Assembly: GCA_017477035.1 (NCBI GenBank) | Contig: JAFUXW010000283.1 | Coordinates: forward strand, 1-21,548 | Direction: 5' to 3' | Length of the DNA: 21,548 nucleotides | Origin: Alphaproteobacteria bacterium | GTDB lineage: Bacteria; Pseudomonadota; Alphaproteobacteria; RF32; CAG-239 | Shown: in pieces, positions 7,360 to 14,561 of the stretch | How positions within the stretch are numbered: the first letter of the stretch is position 1 | Layout: the number at the start of each line of letters is the position of its first letter | Notes under the pieces: model-generated | Seen by the model: the letters and a program-made list of their open reading frames with translations, nothing else | Database searches by the model: none | What the model was told of the DNA's origin: nothing | Program-made: the position numbers and the translations under genes

Positions 7360-9051
7360 TTAGAGCGGAGAGCAAACATCTTTTAACCACATTTTTTCTT
7401 TTTCATTCATATACGGTGCCAAACTTTCATACACATCTTGGTGATAATTGTTCAACCACATCTGCTCTCCGTTCTCAAGCATATATTTATCTATCAAACG
7501 TTTATCAATAGGCACTTTGGTCAGGATATTAAATTTCAAAAAACCACTATTTTCGCTTTCTACGGTATACAATAAATTTTCCGTTCTTATACCGTATTCA
7601 TTTTCCTTATAAATACCCGGTTCATCAGAAGTAATCATATTACTCTTAAAACCGTAGTCACTGCTGTTTGTCGAAATGCTTATCGGTCCTTCGTGAACAT
7701 TACCGAAACAGGCAACTCCGTGACCGGTACCATGCTTATAATCAAGACCTCTTTGCCAAAGTTTATTTCTGGCCAAAATATCCAACTTTACACCTGCCGT
7801 CCCTATTGGAAAACAAGCTGATGCCAAGGCAACATGAGCTTTTAGAACTAACGTAAAATCCCTTATCATTTCTTTTGAAGGTTTTCCTAATGCAATCGTT
7901 CTGGTAACATCTGTGGTACCATCTAAATATTGCCCCCCGCTGTCAAGCAACAATAAAGAACCTTCATCCAGCACCTTATTGGTCTTTTCGTTTGGCTGAT
8001 AATGCACGACTGCACCATTTTGCGCAAATCCGGCAATAGTATTGAAACTTTCTCCCCAAAAATATTTTTGCTCCGCACGAAACGAATGTAATTTTTTCAC
8101 CACATCAAGTTCCGTTTTTTGCCGATAATTTTCATCAAGCCAACATAAAAATTTGCTCAAGGCTACCCCGTCGCGAATATGACAATTTATCATACCTTGC
8201 ATTTCAACGGGATTTTTTTCGGCTTTCAACATCTGACAAATATCCGGAGCTTTAATCAACTTGGTTTTGTCATCAATCATTGTTTTGATTTTTTCCGGCG
8301 CAATATGCGCATCATACATCAATTTCACTTCACCTAAATTTGCCATTTTTTCGGTAAAATCTTGCCAATTTCCATTTGACAGTTCGGTTACCAGATTATC
8401 ACCATATAAAATTGTATTTCCATCTTTAGCAACTAATGCATAGGCTCTTACCACAGGAGAATACGGCAAATCGTGAGCATATATATTCATCAGCCAAGAA
8501 ACACTGTCAGCAGAAGTAAATAAGTAATATTCTGCCTGCTGATCTTTTAGCATATTTTTTATAACTGCAATTTTTTCCGCACTGCTCTGTCCTGAAAACG
8601 CAACATCACGTTGCCGAATTTTTATTGTTTCTTTTGTATTTGCTCCAAGCCAATCACCCGCATCAAAAAACTTCATATCAAAAAAATGACGCTTTATAAA
8701 TTCCATTTCCGCTACTGTGTGGCACCAGGCATCGTATCCGATATTTGTAACATTCAACGGTTTGAGTAAATCACATACATTTTTTAATCTTGGTAACAAA
8801 TCGACTACAACTATTTCAGAAGCCTCCGTCTCCTGCTTTGCTTGTAATTCATAACGTCCATCAACCAATAAGTATGCGCTGTCTTTAGTTACTACCGCAA
8901 TTCCTGCTGAACCGGTAAAACCACATAATTTGCTTAATTTATGTTCGTTTGATGAAATATCTTGTCCGATGTAACGATTGCCATAGGCTATAACGTAAGC
9001 ATCTAAGTTTTCATCTTGCAATTTTTTACGTATTTTTTCGATTACCGTCAT
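7360..9051 (-). CDS. pepP: Xaa-Pro aminopeptidase, M24B (XPNPEP1-like)
   Basis: 563 residues with the three-domain layout of long M24B aminopeptidases: creatinase-type N domain (1-130), second pseudo-creatinase domain (about 150-285), the pita-bread catalytic domain (about 290-505) and the short M24 C-terminal domain. The dinuclear metal ligands are all present with the spacing of the human cytosolic enzyme: D370 in LLLDSGGQY, D381 in GTTDVTRT, H444 in GTGHGV, E477 in SDEPGIY and E491 in RTENLLY. It removes an N-terminal residue next to proline in cytosolic peptides. The symbol is given for function; E. coli PepP is shorter (about 440 residues). Its ATG overlaps the prmA stop by 1 base (TAATG), so it is coupled to prmA. 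Confidence 0.92.
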   Translation of the reverse strand: MTVIEKIRKKLQDENLDAYVIAYGNRYIGQDISSNEHKLSKLCGFTGSAGIAVVTKDSAYLLVDGRYELQAKQETEASEIVVVDLLPRLKNVCDLLKPLNVTNIGYDAWCHTVAEMEFIKRHFFDMKFFDAGDWLGANTKETIKIRQRDVAFSGQSSAEKIAVIKNMLKDQQAEYYLFTSADSVSWLMNIYAHDLPYSPVVRAYALVAKDGNTILYGDNLVTELSNGNWQDFTEKMANLGEVKLMYDAHIAPEKIKTMIDDKTKLIKAPDICQMLKAEKNPVEMQGMINCHIRDGVALSKFLCWLDENYRQKTELDVVKKLHSFRAEQKYFWGESFNTIAGFAQNGAVVHYQPNEKTNKVLDEGSLLLLDSGGQYLDGTTDVTRTIALGKPSKEMIRDFTLVLKAHVALASACFPIGTAGVKLDILARNKLWQRGLDYKHGTGHGVACFGNVHEGPISISTNSSDYGFKSNMITSDEPGIYKENEYGIRTENLLYTVESENSGFLKFNILTKVPIDKRLIDKYMLENGEQMWLNNYHQDVYESLAPYMNEKEKMWLKDVCSPL

Positions 9052-9926
9052 TACTTAATCCTTTTTAATAAAGCAGCGCGCCAGTTATCCATTTCATAAA
9101 TTTTTTGCACTTCAAAACCATATTTTCGGTGTTCATTTATTACCCACTCAACTTGTTCATCTATAAATCCGGAAATAACCGCATATCCTCCGATTTTCAA
9201 GCTCTCTGCCATATTTTTAGCCATAGCAATTAAAGGGCGTGCTAAAATATTGGCTAAAATAACATCATATGGAATATTTTTTTGCACAATTTCCGAAGAA
9301 TAACCATCACTATATGCAGTTGAAATTTGTTTATCTACCCCGTTATCAATTGCATTTTGTTTAGCCACTTCAACTGATTCATTATCAATGTCAACTGCAA
9401 TTATATGTGAATTATTCCAAATTTTTGCGGCAGCAATTGATAAGATACCGGAACCGGTGCCGACATCCAACACTTTTTCAATACCTTTGTCAATTTTATT
9501 AATATCGGAAATGGCCTGCAGACAACATTTAGTTGTTTGATGTTCTGAACCAAAAGCCGTTGCAGCATAAACCATAACCCCTATTTTTCCGTTAGTATTG
9601 ATATTTTTTTCGTGTATTCCGTAAACCAAAAATTCTTCCACTTCCAGAGGAGCAAATTTGATAACGCTATCAGCTAGCCAATCATCACTTTGTAATTTTT
9701 CAATTGTGTAATCAGGTAAATTTAAACCGTAACCTTGTGCTGCATTCAACATATCTTTTTCAGAAACCGAATTACGCAAATATCCGACTAATTGCTCAAA
9801 TCCGTCATCAGTATAATCATTCGCCACTACTTCAAAAAACTCCTCAGCAAAATTTTGCAAATCTTCCGATACTTCAGAAACTGGGTTAAATTTTACAATT
9901 TGACAACTTCCGGCATTATTACTCAT
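9051..9926 (-). CDS. prmA: Ribosomal protein L11 methyltransferase PrmA
   Basis: 291 residues from the ATG at 9926. The frame extends to a TTG at 9959, but that lies at the predicted transcription start, so the ATG is preferred. A poorly conserved N-terminal substrate-recognition domain precedes the methyltransferase fold: motif I VLDVGTGSG (152-160), the acidic IAVDIDNES after strand 2, and NILARPL (226-232), the PrmA form of motif IV. The pre-motif loop reads AFGSEHQTT (124-132), one residue shorter than the usual AFGTG-x-H-x-TT. PrmA trimethylates L11 in the cytoplasm. It is first gene of the prmA-pepP-CxxC run. Confidence 0.9.
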   Translation of the reverse strand: MSNNAGSCQIVKFNPVSEVSEDLQNFAEEFFEVVANDYTDDGFEQLVGYLRNSVSEKDMLNAAQGYGLNLPDYTIEKLQSDDWLADSVIKFAPLEVEEFLVYGIHEKNINTNGKIGVMVYAATAFGSEHQTTKCCLQAISDINKIDKGIEKVLDVGTGSGILSIAAAKIWNNSHIIAVDIDNESVEVAKQNAIDNGVDKQISTAYSDGYSSEIVQKNIPYDVILANILARPLIAMAKNMAESLKIGGYAVISGFIDEQVEWVINEHRKYGFEVQKIYEMDNWRAALLKRIK

Positions 9927-9965
9927 TTTTTTATCTTTCGTTATTACTTTTTTTACCAAAATTAA

Positions 9966-9994
9966 TTTATAGTATGCTTAGTATATTGTGTAAA
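9966..9994 (-). promoter_or_regulatory. Promoter for prmA-pepP operon
   Basis: Minus strand: TTTACA (9989-9994), 17-base spacer, TATAAA (9966-9971); start expected near 9960, giving a leader of about 34 bases to the ATG at 9926. Confidence 0.6.
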
Positions 9995-10012
9995 CCTTAA
10001 AAAGAGCTTATC

Positions 10013-10870
10013 ATGAAAAAAATATTTATTCCAGTTTTAACGCTTTTAATGCTTGGTTTCGCCAACTTAAGCCACGCTCGTTGGGGCGAAAATTTCAGTA
10101 GACATAATTATCCGGGAAATGATTCTTGGTTTTCTTCCGACAGTGATGCCTATTGGTTAAACAAACTCCGTAATTATAAAAAGTATCCGGTGAACTTTTA
10201 TTCTCAGCGCCTGATTAACAAGGGTAGCGGAGAAGAAACTCAAGAAGTTGTAGCTCACGAATACAAAAGAGGAATTGCTGTGACCGCCCGTTTAGGACAA
10301 CGCATGTATGATTCCACTACTTACACCATTACCACCAAAACCGGAGGAGAACAATATAAAGCGGTAACAGATGGGGTGATATACAACACCTTAAACGAAG
10401 TCAAAATTAAACAAGGACAGTTATTTACCCCGCTTGGAGAAGTAAAAATCAACGGACAATACTATGTATTGTTTGAAATTCCGGATTCTTCTTATATAAT
10501 TGCTGTAGATTACAAGGGATACCCTTTAGATGCTCTTGGATTAATTGAAAACGGCTTTTTATATATTACCAAAGATATTACCGTTATACGTCCGCACGAC
10601 TTGCAGTTTGAGCAGTATAAAGACGTGACAGAAACATCAAGTGACGCAGAGCTTAATTTTGCAGTTAAATTTGACGGCATTCAAGGTGACCAAATGGCTT
10701 TCATTATTTCAAGCAGTGACAATCCTGATGAAGACCAACGTAAATTTGCACCTTTAAAAGAAAAAATTATACAAATCCGCGGTATCAACTTCAAAATTAT
10801 CTACGTTTCACCTGATTATATTGAATATATGATAATGGATACAGAAGCTACGCCAGAAAAAGAGAATTAA
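10013..10870 (+). CDS. Secreted protein, unrecognised
   Basis: 285 residues. Residues 1-22 form a clear signal peptide (MKKIF, hydrophobic core, SHA cleavage site), and no other membrane segment follows, so the mature protein should be periplasmic or exported. The mature part is rich in Tyr, Asp and beta-type alternation, with no cysteines. Segments such as KINGQYYVLFEIPDSSYIIA and GFLYITKDITVIRP look like repeated beta strands of a beta-sandwich or barrel-like fold. The C-terminus is acidic. I do not recognise a family. AAGAG lies before the ATG. It is divergent from prmA and ends before a 15-bp hairpin. Confidence 0.82.
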   Translation: MKKIFIPVLTLLMLGFANLSHARWGENFSRHNYPGNDSWFSSDSDAYWLNKLRNYKKYPVNFYSQRLINKGSGEETQEVVAHEYKRGIAVTARLGQRMYDSTTYTITTKTGGEQYKAVTDGVIYNTLNEVKIKQGQLFTPLGEVKINGQYYVLFEIPDSSYIIAVDYKGYPLDALGLIENGFLYITKDITVIRPHDLQFEQYKDVTETSSDAELNFAVKFDGIQGDQMAFIISSSDNPDEDQRKFAPLKEKIIQIRGINFKIIYVSPDYIEYMIMDTEATPEKEN

Positions 10871-10900
10871 AACTCTACAATATGTATTGTTTTTAACGAC

Positions 10901-10940
10901 ATAAGAGCTCTTACATGCATTTGTAAGAGCTCTTATTGTT
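10901..10940 (+). terminator. Long perfect hairpin, probable terminator
   Basis: A 15-bp perfect inverted repeat (10901-10915 with 10922-10936; arm ATAAGAGCTCTTACA) with a 6-base loop. The T-tract after it is short (TTATTGTT), so termination may be inefficient. Each arm also contains the palindrome AAGAGCTCTT. Confidence 0.6.
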
Positions 10941-10976
10941 AAGTCATTAACTTTTAAGCATTTTTAATGAAAATAA

Positions 10977-10982
10977 TATAAT
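10977..10982 (+). promoter_or_regulatory. Candidate -10 box for the lipoprotein gene
   Basis: TATAAT 38 bases before the ATG. The matching -35 region (around 10953-10959, TTTAAGC) is poor. Confidence 0.35.
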
Positions 10983-11019
10983 CTTACTGATATATTACAA
11001 TACACAAAGGAGTCTAAAT

Positions 11020-11580
11020 ATGAAAAAAATTTGTAGTATACTTGCTTGTTTGTGCATCATGGCATGTACGTCAACCAATAAAGGAACTCAAAGCCTTAAT
11101 GTCGAAGGTTTATCGTTAAGAGCCAGACCTTTGGCTGTTTCCATTGTTCCGGGAGAAAAAATTTATGGAACAGCCAAATGTGTAAACTTTTTAGGTATTC
11201 CGTTAAGTTCTCCTTCAAAACAAGCCTATGGAGCAAAATTAGAAACACAACAAGGAAATTTTGCCGGAGATAATTGTACAAGAGGAGCTATTTATGATGC
11301 CATTGTATCTTCAAATGCTGATTTGATTTTGTCACCGCAATATGTAACTACAGGAACGTCTTTTTTATGTTTACCTTGGATAGGATGCATGTATAATGAC
11401 AGAACCATTACGGTTACCGGACGTAAAGGAACTTATGTATATGATAATGAAGTTCCTGCATATGAAACAGCGCCGCTTCCTATACAAAACACTTACGAGG
11501 CACCTATGGTAAATGTTGTAGAAACATCTGAAATACCGGCAACAGATGTATCGGAAATTCCAATATATGTGATAGAATAA
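11020..11580 (+). CDS. Lipoprotein, unrecognised (weak TRL-like resemblance)
   Basis: 186 residues. Residues 1-15 are a lipoprotein signal peptide with lipobox IMA-C16, so the mature protein should be lipid-anchored; T17-S18 after the cysteine, and no Asp, favour the outer membrane. The mature part has paired cysteines (GTAKCVNFLG, GDNCTRG, FLCLPWIGC). The run AIYDAIVSSNADLILSPQYV followed by ITVTGRKGTYV resembles small lipoproteins in which a helix, 'AD.l..P.Y' and a final strand recur. The last 40 residues are Glu/Thr/Pro-rich and low in order. AAAGGAGT lies ahead of the ATG, and TATAAT at 10977-10982 may be its -10 box. A good terminator follows. Confidence 0.85.
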   Translation: MKKICSILACLCIMACTSTNKGTQSLNVEGLSLRARPLAVSIVPGEKIYGTAKCVNFLGIPLSSPSKQAYGAKLETQQGNFAGDNCTRGAIYDAIVSSNADLILSPQYVTTGTSFLCLPWIGCMYNDRTITVTGRKGTYVYDNEVPAYETAPLPIQNTYEAPMVNVVETSEIPATDVSEIPIYVIE

Positions 11581-11599
11581 TGAGAAATAATTAAATTGC

Positions 11600-11637
11600 A
11601 AAACACCTCGAATACGTGTTTTCGGGGTGTTTTTTTA
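11600..11637 (+). terminator. Intrinsic terminator after the lipoprotein gene
   Basis: AAAACACCTCGAA (11600-11612) pairs with TTTCGGGGTGTTTT-type sequence (11620-11632), with one G-T pair, and is followed by a T-run through 11636. Confidence 0.82.
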
Positions 11638-11641
11638 TAAA

Positions 11642-11676
11642 CTTCGGGTTGCAAGAATCATTCTCGCAACCCGAAG
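11642..11676 (-). terminator. GC-rich hairpin, possible terminator of the small minus-strand ORF
   Basis: An 11-bp perfect stem, CTTCGGGTTGC / GCAACCCGAAG (11642-11652 and 11666-11676), with partly paired inner bases. On the minus strand it is followed by TTTAT, a short T-tract; on plus there is no T-run. It sits back to back with the plus-strand terminator at 11600-11637. Confidence 0.5.
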
Positions 11677-11682
11677 CAGAGT

Positions 11683-11723
11683 TTTAAACGTATCTGTTAA
11701 GTGGTAAAAAACATACGTTTAAA
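11683..11723. repeat. Inverted repeat TTTAAACGTA, 21-base spacer
   Basis: TTTAAACGTA (11683-11692) and its reverse complement TACGTTTAAA (11714-11723), a perfect 10-bp match. The right arm overlaps the stop codon of the 77-codon ORF. It could be part of a 3' hairpin or a protein site; function is unknown. Confidence 0.6.
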
Positions 11724-11952
11724 CTATGTCCATATTATCGTTTTTGCAGGAAAGATGCTCTATGATTTCTTCAAACGAAAGATTTGTTTTTGCCTCACTT
11801 ACAATCTCATTTATAATCCGCAATTTCTGCATCAAATTCAAATATTGTAAATTTTCGCAAATTATGTAATCTACATAAGACATTTTTTTAGCGGTATCTT
11901 TTTTGTAAGTAACCGTGATTTCTTGCGTAAAAATACATTCTCTCTTGACCAT
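11719..11952 (-). CDS. Small hypothetical protein (77 residues)
   Basis: An ATG at 11952 with a good ribosome site (AAAGGA, 5-base spacing) opens 77 codons: a lysine-rich start, then a probable helical stretch NLQYLNLMQKLRIINEIV and an amphipathic acidic helix. There is no signal peptide or known motif. It lies only 25 bases downstream of a strong intrinsic terminator that ends a structured RNA region, with no room for its own promoter, so expression would need read-through of that terminator. In AT-rich DNA a 77-codon frame can arise by chance; the ribosome site is the main support. Confidence 0.5.
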   Translation of the reverse strand: MVKRECIFTQEITVTYKKDTAKKMSYVDYIICENLQYLNLMQKLRIINEIVSEAKTNLSFEEIIEHLSCKNDNMDIV

Positions 11953-11977
11953 AGCATTCCTTTAAAAAACAAATAAG

Positions 11978-11999
11978 AAAAAAGACCGCAAAAGCGGTC
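11978..11999 (-). terminator. Intrinsic terminator ending the structured RNA
   Basis: On minus: GACCGC, loop TTTT, GCGGTC, then six T (positions 11999 down to 11978). A textbook terminator; its first four stem bases also belong to the 10-bp helix of the structured region. Confidence 0.88.
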
Positions 12000-12213
12000 G
12001 GGGAGTTAGAAAATCAACGCTGGGTGATCCCTTTGGTCTTTAAGCAAAGCTCTGGACATTCACCAAAGGCTCCCCGACCATAGTCAGAGAGAATCCGTCC
12101 ATTATCTCGGACGGGGAGATGTGTTATATAACACACTATCAAGTCCAACGTGGGATTTCTACGTCCCCGAGTCTCTTTTTCAGACTCTGAACACGAACAA
12201 ACGTTCGCATCTG
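11978..12213 (-). ncRNA. Candidate structured RNA / leader with terminator
   Basis: This covers the 331-base gap between the small ORF and pyruvate kinase. The region is clearly richer in G and C than its flanks and is packed with short inverted repeats. Read on minus in order: TTCGCA/TGCGAA (12204-12221), GAGTCT/AGACTC (12169-12187), the 16-base palindrome at 12120-12135, CCGTCC/GGACGG (12095-12114), a 10-bp helix GGTCGGGGAG/CTCCCCGACC (12070-12079 with 11996-12005) directly stacked on CCTTTGGT/ACCAAAGG (12062-12069 with 12030-12037), and the terminator (11984-11999). It matches no 4.5S RNA, RNase P RNA or tmRNA signature I know; 6S-like RNA cannot be excluded. It could also be the pyk 3' UTR. 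The 77-codon frame on minus at 12014-12247 starts with TTG and looks like a shadow. Confidence 0.55.
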
Positions 12214-12219
12214 TTTGCG

Positions 12220-12247
12220 AATATAACATAAAAAAATTAAATTGCAA
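12220..12247 (-). promoter_or_regulatory. Candidate promoter for the structured RNA
   Basis: Minus strand: TTGCAA (12242-12247), 16-base spacer, TATATT (12220-12225); start expected near 12213, giving an RNA of about 235 bases up to the terminator. Confidence 0.45.
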
Positions 12248-12283
12248 TATCTATTTTTGATTTAATTTATATTTTTTTATTCT

Positions 12284-13705
12284 TTATAATTGTGTTGTGT
12301 ATATCAGGTTAGTCATACCTTTAACGCCTATCGGGTATCCGGCGGTAATCACCAAATATTCTCCTTTTTTCCCGATTTTGGCCTTCTTTGCAACTGCCTG
12401 CGCCGTTTCTTCCAAACCGGTAAAGTTTTTAAATACTTCCTGATTTACAAAAGCTTTTACCCCCCACAACAAACCTAATCGACGGGCTACGGTTTCATTG
12501 AGGGTAATAGCTAAAATCGGACGGCTCGGACGTTCACGAGCCATTGATAAAGTAGTAAAACCGCTGGCACTATATGTCACCACCGCTGCCATATGCGGAA
12601 CAACCTCTAGCATTTCACAAGCCGCAAATGTAATAGCATCAGCCATATCATCACAGTCTGATAAGTCTTTATCATATTGCACACGTGAATAATAACTTGC
12701 GTCATTTTCTACCTGATTAATTATCTGATGCATCATCTGCACGGTTTCCGCCGGATAATTACCGGCCGCAGTTTCTGCCGAAAGCATCACCGCATCAGCA
12801 CCATCAAATACGGCATTTGCCACATCGGAAACTTCGGCTCTGGTTGGTGTCGGATTATTAATCATCGACTCTAACATTTGAGTTGCCACAATCACCGGAC
12901 GAGCATATTTACGGCAAGTTTTAACGATGCGTTTTTGTAACACCGGCACAGTTTGAATCGGGCATTCGACACCTAAATCACCACGAGCAACCATAATACC
13001 GTCAGATTCTTTAACTATATCCTCAAGTTCATCAACTGCACTCGGTTTTTCCAGTTTAGATATTATCCACGCCTTATCACCCACAAGCTTCTTTGCCATT
13101 CGCACATCAGATACGCTTTGCACAAACGATAAGCACACCCAATCAACACCCTGCTCGAGTGCAAATTGCAAATCTTTTTTATCTTTTTCGGTAATTGCAT
13201 TAATTGGTAATTTCACATTTGGTAAATTAACACCTTTATGTGCCGATAGATATCCGCCGACAATAACTTTTGTTTTGGCTGTATAATTTTTATTTTCCAC
13301 AACCTCAAGTTCTATATTGCCGTCATTCAATAGTAACTTATCACCAACCTTAAGAGCATCAAAAATCTCTTTATGAGGTAATTGCACACGCTTTTCGTCA
13401 CCATCTTCGTCTTTCATATCCAAAATGAATATTTGCCCTTTTTGCAATAAAACCTTTTCGCTTTTAAACGTTCCAACTCTAAGCTTAGGCCCTTGTAAAT
13501 CTGCAACAACCGTTAAATGACAACCGTATTTTTCAGAAAGCTTTCGCACGGTTTGCAAACGCTCAGCGTGTTCCTCATGCGTTCCATGACTAAAATTGAA
13601 TCGAAAAGCATCAACACCTGATTTTACCAATTTTTCAATCATTTTCGGAGTAGCGCTGGCCGGACCGATTGTCGCTAAAATCTTTGTATGTGTATCTGTT
13701 GGCAT
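12284..13705 (-). CDS. pyk: Pyruvate kinase
   Basis: 473 residues, full length. It transfers phosphate from phosphoenolpyruvate to ADP in the last step of glycolysis. Visible motifs: TKILATIGPAS (7-17), substrate-binding R35 and N37 in FRFNFSHG, the B-domain from about 75 to 170, catalytic K217 and metal ligand E219 in IISKLEKPSAV, D243 in MVARGDLGVE, and ATQMLESMINNPTPTRAEV (274-292), followed by the C-terminal regulatory domain. The TAGGAAAA ribosome site and a promoter at 13752-13780 precede it. No terminator is seen between its stop and the structured region, so transcripts may run into that region. It is the only central glycolytic gene here. Confidence 0.96.
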   Translation of the reverse strand: MPTDTHTKILATIGPASATPKMIEKLVKSGVDAFRFNFSHGTHEEHAERLQTVRKLSEKYGCHLTVVADLQGPKLRVGTFKSEKVLLQKGQIFILDMKDEDGDEKRVQLPHKEIFDALKVGDKLLLNDGNIELEVVENKNYTAKTKVIVGGYLSAHKGVNLPNVKLPINAITEKDKKDLQFALEQGVDWVCLSFVQSVSDVRMAKKLVGDKAWIISKLEKPSAVDELEDIVKESDGIMVARGDLGVECPIQTVPVLQKRIVKTCRKYARPVIVATQMLESMINNPTPTRAEVSDVANAVFDGADAVMLSAETAAGNYPAETVQMMHQIINQVENDASYYSRVQYDKDLSDCDDMADAITFAACEMLEVVPHMAAVVTYSASGFTTLSMARERPSRPILAITLNETVARRLGLLWGVKAFVNQEVFKNFTGLEETAQAVAKKAKIGKKGEYLVITAGYPIGVKGMTNLIYTTQL

Positions 13706-13751
13706 AACTTTTTTCCTATTTTAAATTTTCAATTTATAAATATATATACAG

Positions 13752-13780
13752 CTTATAAATTAACAATATATTATTTACAA
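13752..13780 (-). promoter_or_regulatory. Candidate promoter for pyk
   Basis: Minus strand: TTGTAA (13775-13780), 17-base spacer, TATAAG (13752-13757). The surrounding sequence is almost all A and T, so other -10 matches exist. Confidence 0.45.
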
Positions 13781-13793
13781 GATTAATTTTTTA

Positions 13794-14304
13794 TCATTGT
13801 TTTACTTTATTTGCTATTTCCGCTGACACATCTTCCGTATAGCTTGTTACGACGGCAATTGAATTTTTCTTAAAAATAGCTGAAACATTTTTTCTGCAGC
13901 AACATCTTCCAGTGCTTGGTTTATTTTATCCGTATATTCTTCTAATTGTTTTTGATAATTATTTATTAAATCATTTCTTTTAAGTTTGAGTGAATCCAGA
14001 TAAACTATGGCAAAATCATCTTTAACTTTAGCATTTTTATATTTTTGATTTTTTCTTCGGCAGATGCCACTTCCTCACTCAACTTATAGACATCATCTTC
14101 AAATTTCTTTTTACTTTCAACCAAACCTATTTTGGTTAAAACATCATCCATATTATATACATAAATTTTGCGGTTCTTCTCTATTTCTTTTTCCAGAATC
14201 GTAATTTGTGCCGTATCTGCTTTCAACCGCTTTATTTCAGCATCAATGCGCTCTATATCTGAATTTATCTTATAACTGTTGTCTAGTATACAGAATATTA
14301 ACAA
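13794..14304 (-). pseudogene. Frameshifted coiled-coil (OmpH/Skp-like) gene remnant
   Basis: The minus-strand frame from 14304 gives about 90 residues of coiled coil (RIDAEIKRLK, KIYVYNMDDVLTKIGL), then meets a stop at 14005. Shifting frame at the A5 run (14034-14038) restores NAKVKDDFAIVYLDSLKLKR and continues to the A6 run at 13888-13893; a second shift restores NVSAIFKKNSIAVVTSYTED and SAEIANKVKQ, ending in TGA at 13794. Both breaks equal loss of one A from a poly-A run. The rejoined protein has the plan of OmpH/Skp periplasmic chaperones: a beta strand with 'V-x-x-V-L', a long coiled coil, and a final strand-helix. Upstream (to about 14400) other frames hold a possible membrane helix (LFYKFGWILVVNIL), suggesting further breaks. 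Family assignment is moderate. Confidence 0.65.
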
Positions 14305-14499
14305 CTAAAATCCAACCAAATTTGTAAAAAAGTCAACGATTATTTTGAAAATACTTATTATTAAAGACTTACGGCATATCCTTTACGAAAAACTTTGTTC
14401 TTAAAATTTAAAAACCATTAAAAATCCATCATACCTTTCTCATTGAATCAACCTAAAATTGCGCTATATGCAAAATTGTATACCTCATCAATTTATTTC

Positions 14500-14528
14500 T
14501 TGTAAAAAATAATTTAGTTTGCTACAAC
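14500..14528 (+). promoter_or_regulatory. Candidate promoter for gapR
   Basis: TTGTAA (14500-14505), 17-base spacer, TACAAC (14523-14528); start about 14535. TTGAAT/TATATG (14443-14470, 16-base spacer) is an alternative. The rest of the gap 14305-14499 shows only degenerate pseudogene-like sequence. Confidence 0.4.
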
Positions 14529-14561
14529 AACATAAGCTTTTTTAAATTAAGGAGAAAAACA

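Noticed and set aside
9927..9959. TTG start extending prmA
   Set aside because: It coincides with the predicted transcription start of the promoter at 9966-9994; the ATG at 9926 is better.
10901..10936. Possible operator or recombination site in the 15-bp inverted repeat
   Set aside because: Position just after a gene and hairpin geometry fit a terminator; no second copy of the site is seen in the window.
11978..12213. TPP, cobalamin, yybP-ykoY or glycine riboswitch, tmRNA, SRP RNA, RNase P RNA
   Set aside because: None of their conserved core sequences could be found in either strand; only short generic GGGGA-like matches occur.
12014..12247. 77-codon minus-strand frame across the structured region
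   Set aside because: It starts with TTG, has no ribosome site, its composition is unlike the neighbours, and it overlaps dense RNA hairpins; better explained as non-coding.
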